Assembly: GCA_031269245.1 (NCBI GenBank)
Contig: JAISZL010000069.1
Location: 1 to 64,000, forward strand
Direction of reading: 5' to 3'
DNA length: 64,000 bases
From: Synergistaceae bacterium
Lineage (GTDB): Bacteria; Synergistota; Synergistia; Synergistales; Synergistaceae
Part shown: positions 50,407-59,900 of the stretch, in pieces
How the letters are laid out: every line of letters starts with the position of its first letter
How positions within the stretch are numbered: the first letter of the stretch is position 1
The notes under the pieces: model-generated
Told to the model about the DNA's origin: nothing
The model's input: the letters and a program-made list of their open reading frames with translations, nothing else
Databases searched by the model: none
Translations under genes and position numbers: made by a program

Positions 50407-51870
50407 GTGAGCGCCAGAAATCTGCCGAGGGGCGCCCTGCTCGTTCTGATGTTGGCCGTGACCGCGCTCACCTGCGCGACGTTCCTCATATCGTTGTACG
50501 TGTTCAGGGCCCATGAGGCATTGACCGACAGGATGCTGGCCTCGTATGTCCAGGACGTGGCCGAGATGTTCGCGCAATCCCCCCCCCAGGAGCCGGAGCC
50601 TCCCCCGAGGAGGATGGCGCGGAGGATGCGGGAGGCGGAGGGTCATAACATACCGAGGATGAGGAGGTTCTTCCGCATGTTCGCGGCCGATCCGTCGCTC
50701 GACTCTGGAGGGCTCCTCGTCCTAGACTCCGAGGGGCGGCTGTTGGGAGGCTCCGAGGGGGCGGAGAAATTGCTTCCCCTCTGGGGCGGAGGCGTCGAGC
50801 CGGGTGAGCCGGTCGTCGTGACGGGGCCTGATGGCAGGAGCTACTGCATGGTCGTCCGGGCGCTGGAGCGGGGAGGCCACGTCATGGTGGCCGCGTCCAA
50901 GACCAGCCTGCTCAGCTCGTACTCCAAGCTTTGGAACTTCTGGCTCTTCTCGGTGATGACGTCGTCCGCCGCGATGCTGGTCGGCATCTGCGCACTGTGG
51001 AGGTACTTCGTGATGCCGGTTCGCCGCATCGTCGAGGCGATAGGCAGCCTGAGGTGGGGAACGTCGAAGCCGGAGTTCGAGCGTCGGCGCGCTGGGCACG
51101 TCCCGCCGCTCCATGAGGTCGGCGCGCTGGAGGAGGCCGTGGAGAGGGCGGCGGTCGATGCCATTTCCGAGAAGAGCCTGCGCAGGCGCTACGTCTCGGA
51201 CATCGTGCAGGCACAGGAGGACGCGCGCAGGAGGCTGGCCCGTGAGCTCCACGACGGGCCGCTCCAGTCCGTGGTGGCGGCGATAAAGCGCATTCAGCTC
51301 GCGCGCCGCGCCTCACCCCAGGGCGCGGCGCGTGAAAACCTCGACGAGGCGGAGCGCGTCTCGCAGTACGCCGCTAACGAGATAAGGGACTACTGCGACG
51401 AGCTCTCCCCGTCGTGGGCGGCGCTGGGGATCGAGGGCGCGCTGGAGGAGCTGGCAGAGCGCCTCTCGATGGCGTACGACGTGACGATAAGGGTGTCGGC
51501 CGACGACGAACACGGCGATATGCCAGGGGATTGCGCGCTCGCCCTGATCCGCATACTTCAGGAGGCGGTCTCGAACTCCGTCAGGCACGGCGGCGCGCGC
51601 GAGATCGACGTGCGGCTGGAGAGACGCGGCGAGGGGGCGGCGTTCTCCATAACCGACAACGGGCGCGGCTTCGACGGGGACCTGCTGGCCCGGCCCGACT
51701 TCGAGCGGATGCGCCTCCAGGGACACAGGGGCCTCTCCAACATGCACGAGCGGGTTCAGATGCTGGGCGGCGAGCTGGAGATCTCCCCCGCCTCCAGCTC
51801 CCCCTCGTCGCCGGGGACTCGGATATCCGTGTTCATCCCCTATGGCGAGGACGCGGACAGTGTCGCCTGA
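50407..51870 (+). CDS. Sensor histidine kinase, NarX/DegS-type (HisKA_3)
   Basis: A 487-residue membrane kinase. Two helices (about 12-34 and 178-200) enclose a small extracytoplasmic region of about 140 residues that is rich in Pro and Arg near its start (PPQEPEPPPRRMARRMREAEG). A linker leads to the HisKA_3 dimerisation helix with ARELHDGPLQSVVAAIKRIQL (His about 282) and a HATPase domain with QEAVSNSVRHGGA and DNGRGFDG. It starts with GTG immediately after the regulator gene and is its obvious partner. The signal is unknown; the neighbouring exported protein suggests an envelope stress circuit, as an inference. Confidence 0.92.
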   Translation: MSARNLPRGALLVLMLAVTALTCATFLISLYVFRAHEALTDRMLASYVQDVAEMFAQSPPQEPEPPPRRMARRMREAEGHNIPRMRRFFRMFAADPSLDSGGLLVLDSEGRLLGGSEGAEKLLPLWGGGVEPGEPVVVTGPDGRSYCMVVRALERGGHVMVAASKTSLLSSYSKLWNFWLFSVMTSSAAMLVGICALWRYFVMPVRRIVEAIGSLRWGTSKPEFERRRAGHVPPLHEVGALEEAVERAAVDAISEKSLRRRYVSDIVQAQEDARRRLARELHDGPLQSVVAAIKRIQLARRASPQGAARENLDEAERVSQYAANEIRDYCDELSPSWAALGIEGALEELAERLSMAYDVTIRVSADDEHGDMPGDCALALIRILQEAVSNSVRHGGAREIDVRLERRGEGAAFSITDNGRGFDGDLLARPDFERMRLQGHRGLSNMHERVQMLGGELEISPASSSPSSPGTRISVFIPYGEDADSVA

Positions 51871-52205
51871 TGCCGTCGCCCGCGCGATGAGGATATGCAG
51901 TTTTCGCTATCTTTCGGTAGGTAATTGGGCCGATCAAAACCTAATCATCCCCTGCTATATTTTGTCCTAACAGATAATTCTAAAAGTATTTTTCAAGAGG
52001 GAAAGCGCCATCTATCGCCGTAGATGTTGGCAGATGCCATGCCTCCTTCGGTGTTAAAAATACAGGTGTTGAGTGCAAGTCGGGTGAGCGGTTTTACGGT
52101 GGGGAAATTGTCCTTGGATTGTGTCGTCGCGCCGCGAAACGCAACCGCCGCGAGGGACGGTCAGAACTTTGACCGTCCCTCGCGCGTTATGCGCGAGCTG
52201 GGTTT
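51871..52205. other. Noncoding region with strong hairpin and possible structured RNA
   Basis: About 335 bp after the kinase gene with no convincing ORF (a 77-codon ORF has no ribosome site). A perfect 15-bp stem CGCGAGGGACGGTCA/TGACCGTCCCTCGCG with a six-base loop is at 52149-52184. Near 52.0 kb GCCATCTA-tcgccg-TAGATGTTGGC and the overlapping GGCATGGCATCT (minus) could pair alternatively. TATATT near 51.95 kb might be a -10 box. I see no known riboswitch consensus. Confidence 0.4.
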
Positions 52206-52312
52206 GATCCCAATTCGATTTCAATCGGGCGTCAACGGTGTGTCCAGAGGCGTATAAACACTGTCATTAAAATCTTTTAACTTTAGGCCGTTTATCGCGA
52301 ATTGGTATCAAA
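52206..52312. repeat. MITE-like repeat, divergent copy
   Basis: The left end ATCCCAATTCGATTTC and the right end CGCGAATTGGTAT are inverted relatives of the ATACCAATTCG family end, and the internal CTTTAGGCCGTTTATCGCG matches CTTTAGGCATTTGATTTC of other copies. The right end touches the stop codon of the 3-methyladenine glycosylase gene, so the last codons of that gene lie at the edge of the repeat. Confidence 0.55.
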
Positions 52313-52937
52313 TTGGTTTGAATCCTACGAACCTCCTGGTGGAGAGGAAGCCGCTCCCGCGGATCACGAACCTGTACGGGTAATCGGCCGCCTCCCCCGA
52401 GTAGCTGACGTTGATTCTCTTCGTGGCGAGTATCGACCCGTCCGGGGGGCTCTCGCCCTCCTCGATGAAGATCCGTTCCCCGCACAGGTCCGCGCCGTAG
52501 AGCTCGCGGGTTATCCCCAGGGCTATGCAGAGCTTGCCGGGGCCGCCGCAAAGTTTTTTGACGTCGTCCGTCCCCCGGCGCTCCATCATCAGCTCGAGCC
52601 CACGCGTGGGCTCGAGCGCCCGTATCAGGACGGCCTCGGGTTCCCCGGGGCGGTTGGTCACCACGTTGAAGCAGTTGTACATGCCGTATATCAGGTAGAC
52701 GTACACGAACCCCCCTGGGCCGAACATCACGCTCGTCCTGTGTCCCGCGATCGGGGCGGCCATTTTGTGCGAGTGGCACGCGGCGTCGCCTTGCCCCGCG
52801 TAAGCCTCGGTCTCGACTATCCTGCCGGCCGTCAGCCCGAGGGGCGAGTCGTGGACCAGCACGGCGCCCAGCAACTTTCTCGCCGCGGTGACCGCGTCAT
52901 CCATATAGAACTCCCGCCGCAGCGCGTCGCCCGGCAT
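52308..52937 (-). CDS. mpg: DNA-3-methyladenine glycosylase (AAG/MPG family)
   Basis: A 209-residue base-excision repair enzyme removing alkylated or deaminated purines. REFYMDDAVTAARKLLGAVLVHDS and GRIVETEAYAGQGDAACHS contain the family core with the catalytic Glu (VETEAY), then TSVMFGPGGFVYVYLIYGMYNCFNVVTN with the DNA-intercalating Tyr region, EAVLIRALEPTRG and GPGKLCIALGI. Length is normal. A 26-bp perfect palindrome (GCTCGAGCCCACGCGTGGGC..) lies within the codons for LEPTRGLEL. Single gene, oriented against its neighbours. Confidence 0.93.
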   Translation of the reverse strand: MPGDALRREFYMDDAVTAARKLLGAVLVHDSPLGLTAGRIVETEAYAGQGDAACHSHKMAAPIAGHRTSVMFGPGGFVYVYLIYGMYNCFNVVTNRPGEPEAVLIRALEPTRGLELMMERRGTDDVKKLCGGPGKLCIALGITRELYGADLCGERIFIEEGESPPDGSILATKRINVSYSGEAADYPYRFVIRGSGFLSTRRFVGFKPI

Positions 52938-53049
52938 AGGACCTCCCCCCTCCCTGTCGCCCGCTCGGGTCCGCTCTTTTAAATTATCGCCCTGCGGCTA
53001 TAATATATAATAATATACGCGAATCAGCGTTTTCGTTAGAAGATAAGGG

Positions 53050-54936
53050 GTGATCGCTCTGTCTGACTTGAACGATTCCGTCAACGCGGCAAATGAACCG
53101 GAGGCGCGGAGGACGCGGGGAAAACGCCCGCTGGCCCTGCTGTGGGGCATGTCGCGCGGCTTCAGGGGGCTTTATCTGATCGCGTTCGCGGCGATGCTCG
53201 TCTCCATGTTCTCTAATTTCCTGCTGCCGCAGGTGATACGGTTTGTCGTCGACAACGTGGCAGGGGGGATGCCCCTCTCGGATATGCCGGCGCTCTCGGC
53301 GCTGCTCGATCTCGCCGGAGCTTCGGAGAGCGTGGACTTTCTGCGCGCCCACAGGGCCTTCATCGGCCTGATGGTGCTGGCCGTCTCGGTGTCGAGCGGC
53401 GCGTTCAGCTTCGCGTACAAGCGCGCCCTCTCCATTGCGTCCGAGGGCCTGGTAAAGGGTCTGAGGGACAGGCTGTTCGCGCACATCCAAGTTCTCCCCT
53501 ACGAGTGGCACATAGGCATACAGACGGGCGACATCATCCAACGATGCACCTCTGACGTCGAGATAGTCCGCAACTTCGTCTCGAACCAGCTCATAGAGAT
53601 TATCCGCGCGGTCGTCATGGTCGCGTTCGCCTACGGCATACTCTTCCCCATGAACCTGCCGCTCTCCGTCGCGTCCTTCGCCTATCTGCCCATAATATTC
53701 TGCTATTCCTTCGTATTCCTGCGCAGGGCCACCGACCGCTTCCTGGAGACGGACGAGGCCGAGGGGCAGCTGTTGGCCATCGCGCAGGAGAACTTCACCG
53801 GTGTCAGAGTCGTCCGGGCCTTTGGGCGGGAGCGGTACGAGGTGGACCGCTTCGACCGGCAGAACAGGCTGTTCGCTGATCTGTGGATGAGGCTGGGGAG
53901 GATGCTGAGCGCGTATTGGGGGTTCGGCGACCTCTTGACGGGCCTCCAGATGGTGACCATATGCGTGGCCGGGGCGTATCAGTCCGCGGCGGGCGGCATC
54001 ACCATAGGGGAGTTCATCGTGTTCCTGTCGTACAACTCGATGATAATATGGCCAGTACGCGGTTTGGGGCGCGTGCTCTCAGAGGCGGGCAAGACCCTGG
54101 TCTCACTCGGGCGCGTAGGCGAGATACTGGACGCCGCGCCGGAGTCCGACGACGACTCGGCACTGACCTCGCCCCTCGATGGGGACATAGAGTTCGACCG
54201 CGTCAGCTTCTCCTACGGGGACACCAAGGTCTTAGACGGCATATCGTTCACCGTAGAGGGCGGAACGACGCTGGGGATACTGGGGGCGACCGGGGCCGGC
54301 AAGACCACAGTGGCCCACCTCATATGCCGGCTTTACGACCTAAAGGAGGGCTGCGGCGAGATACGCATCGGAGGGGTGGACATAAGGAAGTATAAGCTGT
54401 CGTGGCTCCGGTCGAACGTGGGGATAGTGCTGCAGGAGCCGTTCCTGTACTCCCGCACCATCGCCGAAAACGTGGCGGCCCTCTCCGGCGGCTGCGGCAT
54501 GGAGAGGATAAAGGAGGCCGCCGCCGTCTCGCAGGTGCATGACGCGATAGAGGAGTTCTCCCAGGGATACGGCACCATAGTCGGCGAGCGCGGTGTCACC
54601 CTGTCCGGGGGGCAGAAGCAGAGGGTGGCGATAGCACGGACGATCCTCAAGGCGCCGCCGATAATGATATTCGACGACGCCCTCTCGGCCGTTGACACCG
54701 AGACCGACTCGAAGATACGCGCGGCGCTTCGGGAGCGTTCGCGCGGGGTCACCACTATAATCATAGCGCACAGGATCACCTCACTCTCCGGCGCCGACAG
54801 GGTTATGGTCATGGAGAACGGGCGAATAGCCGAGATGGGGACGCCGTCTGAGCTGATGGCCAGGGGCGGCATCTACAGGAGGATAAGGGACATGCAGCAG
54901 AGCGTGGAGGAGGAAATGATGGAGGGTGGAGACTGA
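53050..54936 (+). CDS. ABC exporter half-transporter, degenerate ATP site subunit
   Basis: 628 residues: six-helix type I exporter domain (GLYLIAFAAMLVSMFSNFLLPQVIRFVVDN and following) and a nucleotide-binding domain with Walker A GATGAGKTT, ABC signature LSGGQKQR, Walker B IMIFDDALSAVD and the His of IIAHRIT. The catalytic Glu after Walker B is replaced by Asp (FDDA), a sign of the non-hydrolysing site in heterodimeric exporters. The start is uncertain: GTG 53050 is part of the AAGGGGTG site and a downstream CTG/TTG might serve. The partner gene follows two bases after the stop. A TATAAT is at 52999-53004. Substrate may be drugs, lipids or peptides. Confidence 0.9.
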   Translation: MIALSDLNDSVNAANEPEARRTRGKRPLALLWGMSRGFRGLYLIAFAAMLVSMFSNFLLPQVIRFVVDNVAGGMPLSDMPALSALLDLAGASESVDFLRAHRAFIGLMVLAVSVSSGAFSFAYKRALSIASEGLVKGLRDRLFAHIQVLPYEWHIGIQTGDIIQRCTSDVEIVRNFVSNQLIEIIRAVVMVAFAYGILFPMNLPLSVASFAYLPIIFCYSFVFLRRATDRFLETDEAEGQLLAIAQENFTGVRVVRAFGRERYEVDRFDRQNRLFADLWMRLGRMLSAYWGFGDLLTGLQMVTICVAGAYQSAAGGITIGEFIVFLSYNSMIIWPVRGLGRVLSEAGKTLVSLGRVGEILDAAPESDDDSALTSPLDGDIEFDRVSFSYGDTKVLDGISFTVEGGTTLGILGATGAGKTTVAHLICRLYDLKEGCGEIRIGGVDIRKYKLSWLRSNVGIVLQEPFLYSRTIAENVAALSGGCGMERIKEAAAVSQVHDAIEEFSQGYGTIVGERGVTLSGGQKQRVAIARTILKAPPIMIFDDALSAVDTETDSKIRAALRERSRGVTTIIIAHRITSLSGADRVMVMENGRIAEMGTPSELMARGGIYRRIRDMQQSVEEEMMEGGD

Positions 54937-54938
54937 AG

Positions 54939-56756
54939 ATGCCGTCTTACGATGACGAAACCTACGACAAGCCGTTCAGCCTGCGGGTCTGGGCCGCGAT
55001 GTTCCCGTTTTTCAAGCCGTATCGCCGCGAGCTGGTCCGCATAGCCCTGTTAATGCTCTTCTGCTCGCTGGTCGACGTGTTCATACCTCTCTTCCAGAAG
55101 CATGTGATAGACCGCTTCATCTTCGCGCGCGCGTCGGAGGGCATATGGCTCGCCGCGTCAGCCGCCGCGGCGATGATCGTGTGCAACATGCTGAGCGTGA
55201 TCATGTACACGAGGCTCGCGATAAACGTCGAGGTGAGCTTCGCGCGCGACCTGAAGAGGGCGTGCTTCGACCACCTCCAGACCCTCTCCATTTCATACTA
55301 CAACACGACTCCCGTGGGCTACATCATAGCGCGCGTTATGTCGGACACGGACAAGATCGGTCTCATCATCGCGTGGGGGCTGGTGGACCTGATGTGGGCC
55401 GCGTCCTACGCGATCATGGCTGCGGCGGCCATGCTGCTGCTCGACTGGCGGCTCGGGATATGGATGGTGCTGGTCATGCCGGCGATGGCCGTCGCCACAT
55501 CGTGGTTCCAGAACGGGATATTGCGTCACAACAGGCTGGTGCGCCGCACGAACTCTCTCATGACCGGCTCCTTCAACGAGGGGATACTGGGCGCGCGCAC
55601 GTCGAAGACGCTGGTCATAGAGGACATAAACACGGCGGAGTTCTCGCGTCTGACGGGAGAGATGTACAGGGGCTCCGTGCGCTCCGCCGCCCTCAGCGCG
55701 GCGTACACCCCGGTCATGATGGCCTTCGGCGCCGTCTCCGTCGCCATAATACTGGTTCAGGGCTCGTCGTTCCTGACGAGCGGCGCCATAGCGTTCGGCA
55801 CGCTCTCCGCGATGGTCTCGTATGCCATAAACATCTTCGAGCCGATCCAGCACCTCTCGTACATCTTCTCCGAGGCCACCTCGACGCAGGCCAACATAGA
55901 ACGCGTGGACGCGCTCCTCCACCGCGAGCCCGAGATACGCGACTCGCCCGATGTCGTGGAGCGCTACGGGGACAGTTTCTCCCCGAGGAGGGAGAACTGG
56001 GAGGCGTTGTCCGGCGACGTCCGCTTCGACGATGTGACGTTCAAGTACCCGGACGGCGACGAGTACGTCCTCGAGCGCTTCAACTTGGACGTGCCGGCGG
56101 GGACGTGCGTCGCCATTGTCGGTGAGACGGGGGCGGGAAAATCCACCCTGGTCAACCTCGTCTGCCGCTTTTTCGAGCCCACGTCGGGCAGGATACTGAT
56201 AGACGGGAGGGATTACCGCGAGAGGTCTCAGCTCTGGCTGCACTCGAACATCGGCTACGTGCTTCAGAGCCCCCACCTCTTTTCGGGAAGCGTCCGGGAC
56301 AACATCCGCTATGGCAGGCTGGACGCCGCCGACGAGGAGATAATGGAGGCCGTCCGCCTCGTCTCCGCCGACGCGGTGCTGGAGCGCCTTCCGCACGGTC
56401 TCGACAGCGACGTCGGAGAAGGAGGCGACCGGCTCTCCACCGGGGAGAAGCAGCTTATCTCGTTCGCCCGCGCCGTCCTGGCGAACCCCAGGATTTTCGT
56501 GCTGGACGAGGCGACCTCGTCGATAGACACGGAGATGGAGCGCCGGATACAGAACGCCATATCGCGCATCCTGAAGGACCGCACGTCGTTTTTGATAGCT
56601 CACAGGCTCTCGACGATAAAGATGGCCGATATGATCCTGGTGGTGAAGGACGGGAGGATAATCGAGCGAGGAACCCACCGGGAGCTGCTGCGCCGGAAGG
56701 GACACTACCTGGAGCTCTACTCCATGCAGTACGAGGAGGACCTGATACGGCGCTGA
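54939..56756 (+). CDS. ABC exporter half-transporter, partner subunit
   Basis: 605 residues, also one six-helix membrane domain (LRVWAAMFPFFKPYRRELVRIALLMLFCSLVDVFIPLFQKHVID) and one nucleotide-binding domain. Walker A is GETGAGKSTL, Walker B FVLDEATSSID with a proper catalytic Glu, and the H-loop is IAHRLST. The signature is LSTGEKQL in place of LSGGQ. With the first subunit this gives one canonical site (this Walker B, the other LSGGQ) and one degenerate site, the pattern of TM287/TM288-like exporters. It ends right where a MITE-like repeat begins. Confidence 0.92.
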   Translation: MPSYDDETYDKPFSLRVWAAMFPFFKPYRRELVRIALLMLFCSLVDVFIPLFQKHVIDRFIFARASEGIWLAASAAAAMIVCNMLSVIMYTRLAINVEVSFARDLKRACFDHLQTLSISYYNTTPVGYIIARVMSDTDKIGLIIAWGLVDLMWAASYAIMAAAAMLLLDWRLGIWMVLVMPAMAVATSWFQNGILRHNRLVRRTNSLMTGSFNEGILGARTSKTLVIEDINTAEFSRLTGEMYRGSVRSAALSAAYTPVMMAFGAVSVAIILVQGSSFLTSGAIAFGTLSAMVSYAINIFEPIQHLSYIFSEATSTQANIERVDALLHREPEIRDSPDVVERYGDSFSPRRENWEALSGDVRFDDVTFKYPDGDEYVLERFNLDVPAGTCVAIVGETGAGKSTLVNLVCRFFEPTSGRILIDGRDYRERSQLWLHSNIGYVLQSPHLFSGSVRDNIRYGRLDAADEEIMEAVRLVSADAVLERLPHGLDSDVGEGGDRLSTGEKQLISFARAVLANPRIFVLDEATSSIDTEMERRIQNAISRILKDRTSFLIAHRLSTIKMADMILVVKDGRIIERGTHRELLRRKGHYLELYSMQYEEDLIRR

Positions 56757-56759
56757 TTG

Positions 56760-56898
56760 ATACCAATTCGATTTCGCCGGGAAGGCATCCGGTGACGCTG
56801 GCTGCCTTCCCGGCGCGTAGGGCATGGCGCGTTGTTTTGCGGTCCTCCAAACCTGTTTTGACGCTTCACCCTTCAGGTCTTTGATTTCAAATTGGCAT
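56760..56898 (+). repeat. MITE-like repeat, copy 4 (with internal insertion)
   Basis: It starts ATACCAATTCGATTTCGCCG and ends CTTCACCCTTCAGGTCTTTG then ATTTCAAATTGGCAT. The middle contains GGGAAGGCATCC..GGCTGCCTTCCC, which forms a hairpin not found in the other copies. It lies between the ABC genes and the convergent PilY1-like gene. Confidence 0.65.
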
Positions 56899-56907
56899 GA
56901 CATATCG

Positions 56908-59900
56908 TCAATAGGTTCTCCAATTCAGTATGACGTTCCGGCCCTTTTCCAGGTTAACCCCGCCGCCCGACGGTTGCCTGTGAGGTATCCCGAACATGCC
57001 CCCGCCGTAACCGGAGCCTCCTTCGATGGTGATATCGCTCAGGTTGTCCTGCTCCGCCACCACTTTAGCCAGGTTGTCTCCGCCGAAGCGCTCGAATGTC
57101 CCCACGACCGTTTTTTTGGAGCCCTCCGTCAGGAGGGTGAGCCCGGTTATCTTGATGCCCTCCACCTCTATATACTTTTTCATGCCGCCCTTGGCGTCCG
57201 TCCAAATCGTCGGGGCGCCGGTTCGGATGTCTAACGCGTAGAGCCTCGCGTCGCCGGATATCGCCCTCGTGATCTCACAATTCGCCGTGCTGTTCACATT
57301 GACCCTGTTCCTCCTGATGAACGTCGCCGCGTACAGCACGTTGTCCGCGAGCAGCGGTTTCGCCGAGACGTATTCCCTGAAACTCGTGCCGCTTGACTTC
57401 TGAAGCGGTATGTACCAGCCCCGCTTGCCATTGCCGCTCTTATCCGCCAAGAGCTCCTCCAGGTCAGACCGCGTTACGGTTTTGGTGTCCGAGTCGGATA
57501 TTCTGTACGAGAAGATGAACTGGCTCTCGTTGGCGAGCACCCCCTCGGGCGTGTCCGGGCTGCCCGTCCTCGTGTTCAGGTCGGCGGTGCCGCCGGCCAC
57601 CCACGTTGCGTTCCCCTCCCTGGCTATCGCCACGCCGTATGGGTTTGCGTAGTTCAGCGCGCCCTTCTTGTCCGTCTGGAGCGTGCCGGCCGTCCTTATT
57701 TGCCAGTTCTTTGAGGCCAACGCCTCGCCGTTTTCGCCCTCCAGGTCCGCGCGGAATATGTTTCCCCTGTTGTCCATCGCGTAGACCCGGCCGGTCGTGT
57801 GCGGGCCGTTCTCGGAGCGCGCCAGCGCCGGCTCGGATATCATCATCCCCATGTAGGGAGCGGTCCCCGTGGCACCCGCTCCCGCGCGCCAGCGGGAGTC
57901 TTTCATCGAGTTCGTGTCGAACGCGCGGATGACGCTCCCGTCCTTCGGGTCGAGGAAGAGCAGGGTCGCGCCCTCGTTCCCGTTTTGCGCCAGGTTTATG
58001 TCCGACTGCTGCCCGCCCGGGACGACGATGATGTTCCGCGGCCCACTGTCGGTGGACGTCACCCCCATCGAGGGCTTTGGGCCGTTGAGGCCGAGCTTGT
58101 CAAAGGCGTTCCCAGCGCTCGCCTGTACCGCCGGCTGCGCGTCCCCGGCCGACATGGATATGATGTCGCTCCCGGCGTGTTCGACATACCACATGAACTT
58201 GGGCTCGTCGAAACGGCTTATGTCCATCATGTACAGCCCATTGCCGCCGCGCCCCAGGGAGCCCAGAAGATAGCTCCCCCAGCCGGTGCTGTCGCCGTTC
58301 TGATCGAGGTCGAAGTCCCTCTTCTGCAGGGGACCGTCCAGCGTGAACGACGGGTTTGACCGGATCTGGTAGCTGGCGTTAGACCGCACGTCGTTCCATC
58401 GCTGTTTTTTCGTGACCGGGTCCACATGCGTCTTCAGCGACGCCAGCCGATATGGAACCAGGACGGGCGGCGGGAGTATCGCCATCTCCTCCCGTCCCGA
58501 CGAGGCGTTCACCACGTGGAGTATGCCGTCGTTGGTCTGCGCGTATATTTTGGGTTGTTCCTGATGCGTGACCACGTTCGTCCACTGGGAGTAGCCCGGC
58601 AGGCTTTGCGCGCCGGGAGAGATCTTGTTCGGTTTTTTGGCGAACACGACGCCGGAATGCCCGAAGTCGCCCAGCATCGTCCTCCTCTCGATCGGGCGTC
58701 CCTCCGAATACGAGTAGTCGTAGCCCCGCAGCCACATAATCAGCGCGTCTGATGGAGACGTCGAGCCGAACGTGCCCCCCGGCAAGTTCGACGCGTCCAT
58801 CCTGTCGTTCGTCATACCGGTCATCCGCGCGAAGTGGATGTCTCCGGCGCGCGGCTCGACCCAATCGTTCGCCTTCCAGTAGCGCGGATTCCTTTTGCCG
58901 ATGTCACGGCTGATCTCGCTGCCCAGCTCCCAGTCCTTCGTGAGCGTCAGATTGTCCTTGCTGTCGCGGGCGCCGACGTAACGGGTGAGGGTGGCGTCCC
59001 ACTGGTCGTTCCTGACGATCCTGTAGGTGATCTGGTACACGTTGGACTCGGCGCCGCTGACGGTCTCGTCGCCGATGGGGGGAGACTGGACCAGCGCTCC
59101 CTTGCCCGGCTGTTTTACACTGTTCTCGTTGATGACGTTGAGCGTGAGACGGAGCGCCGCGCTCAGCTCGTTCACGTTCTCCGCGAAGATGCAGGGCACG
59201 TCGGCGGACTCGTCGTTCGGGTCGCGGCCCATCCCGGCGCGCGCCATCCTCTTGATGTTGGCGCGCATCTTTTCGAGTGTCTTCCTCGCGGCCGCGTTCT
59301 TTTCCCTGGCCGGGTCGGCGACTATGCCGATGACGAGCGTCCTGATCGGGTTGCCTAGCTTGACGTCGACGTACTTGTATGTTCCGTTGGCGTTCAGATC
59401 GGGGGTGCCGTCCGCCTTGAACTTGATCGAGTTGACGGTCTTCCCCTTCTTCGGGTCCGTGGCGTCGTAGAGGTTTTTTATCGCCTCCCACGCCGGGTAC
59501 AGGAGACCTTCCCTGCCGCGGGTCGTCTCCATCTCCTGCCCCGCCGCCAAGATCACCAGCCAGTTGTCCTCGCACGCCTCCCTTATGGGGAAGGATATCG
59601 GGGCGAGGTCGTTTTGGGTGACTCGCGTGGTGTCCTTCTGGAAACTGACATTCTTGGCGTTCTTGTCCCCCAGCGCGACCTGGATGGCGTTTAAGGGTTT
59701 ATTATGCCTGGTCGGATCAACGCTTTTGTTTGACACCGTGAAAACCCTGGGCGGCGAGAAGAAGTCCAGCACCGAGCCGGCCGCCTCGCCGGAACCGGCG
59801 TTGAAGTGCGCCCTCGGCGAGGCGATGTAGTAAAAGTCCCAGTTGCCCCCGGGAGCGTGGAAATCGCCTAAATAGTTCACGTGACGGTCCTTCGCGGAGT

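Noticed and set aside
52024-52257. 77-residue ORF after the sensor kinase
   Set aside because: No ribosome site, crosses a strong hairpin and the MITE-like repeat, no recognisable sequence.
55293-56903. 536-residue minus-strand ORF
   Set aside because: Antisense to the second ABC exporter gene, which has complete Walker and helix features.
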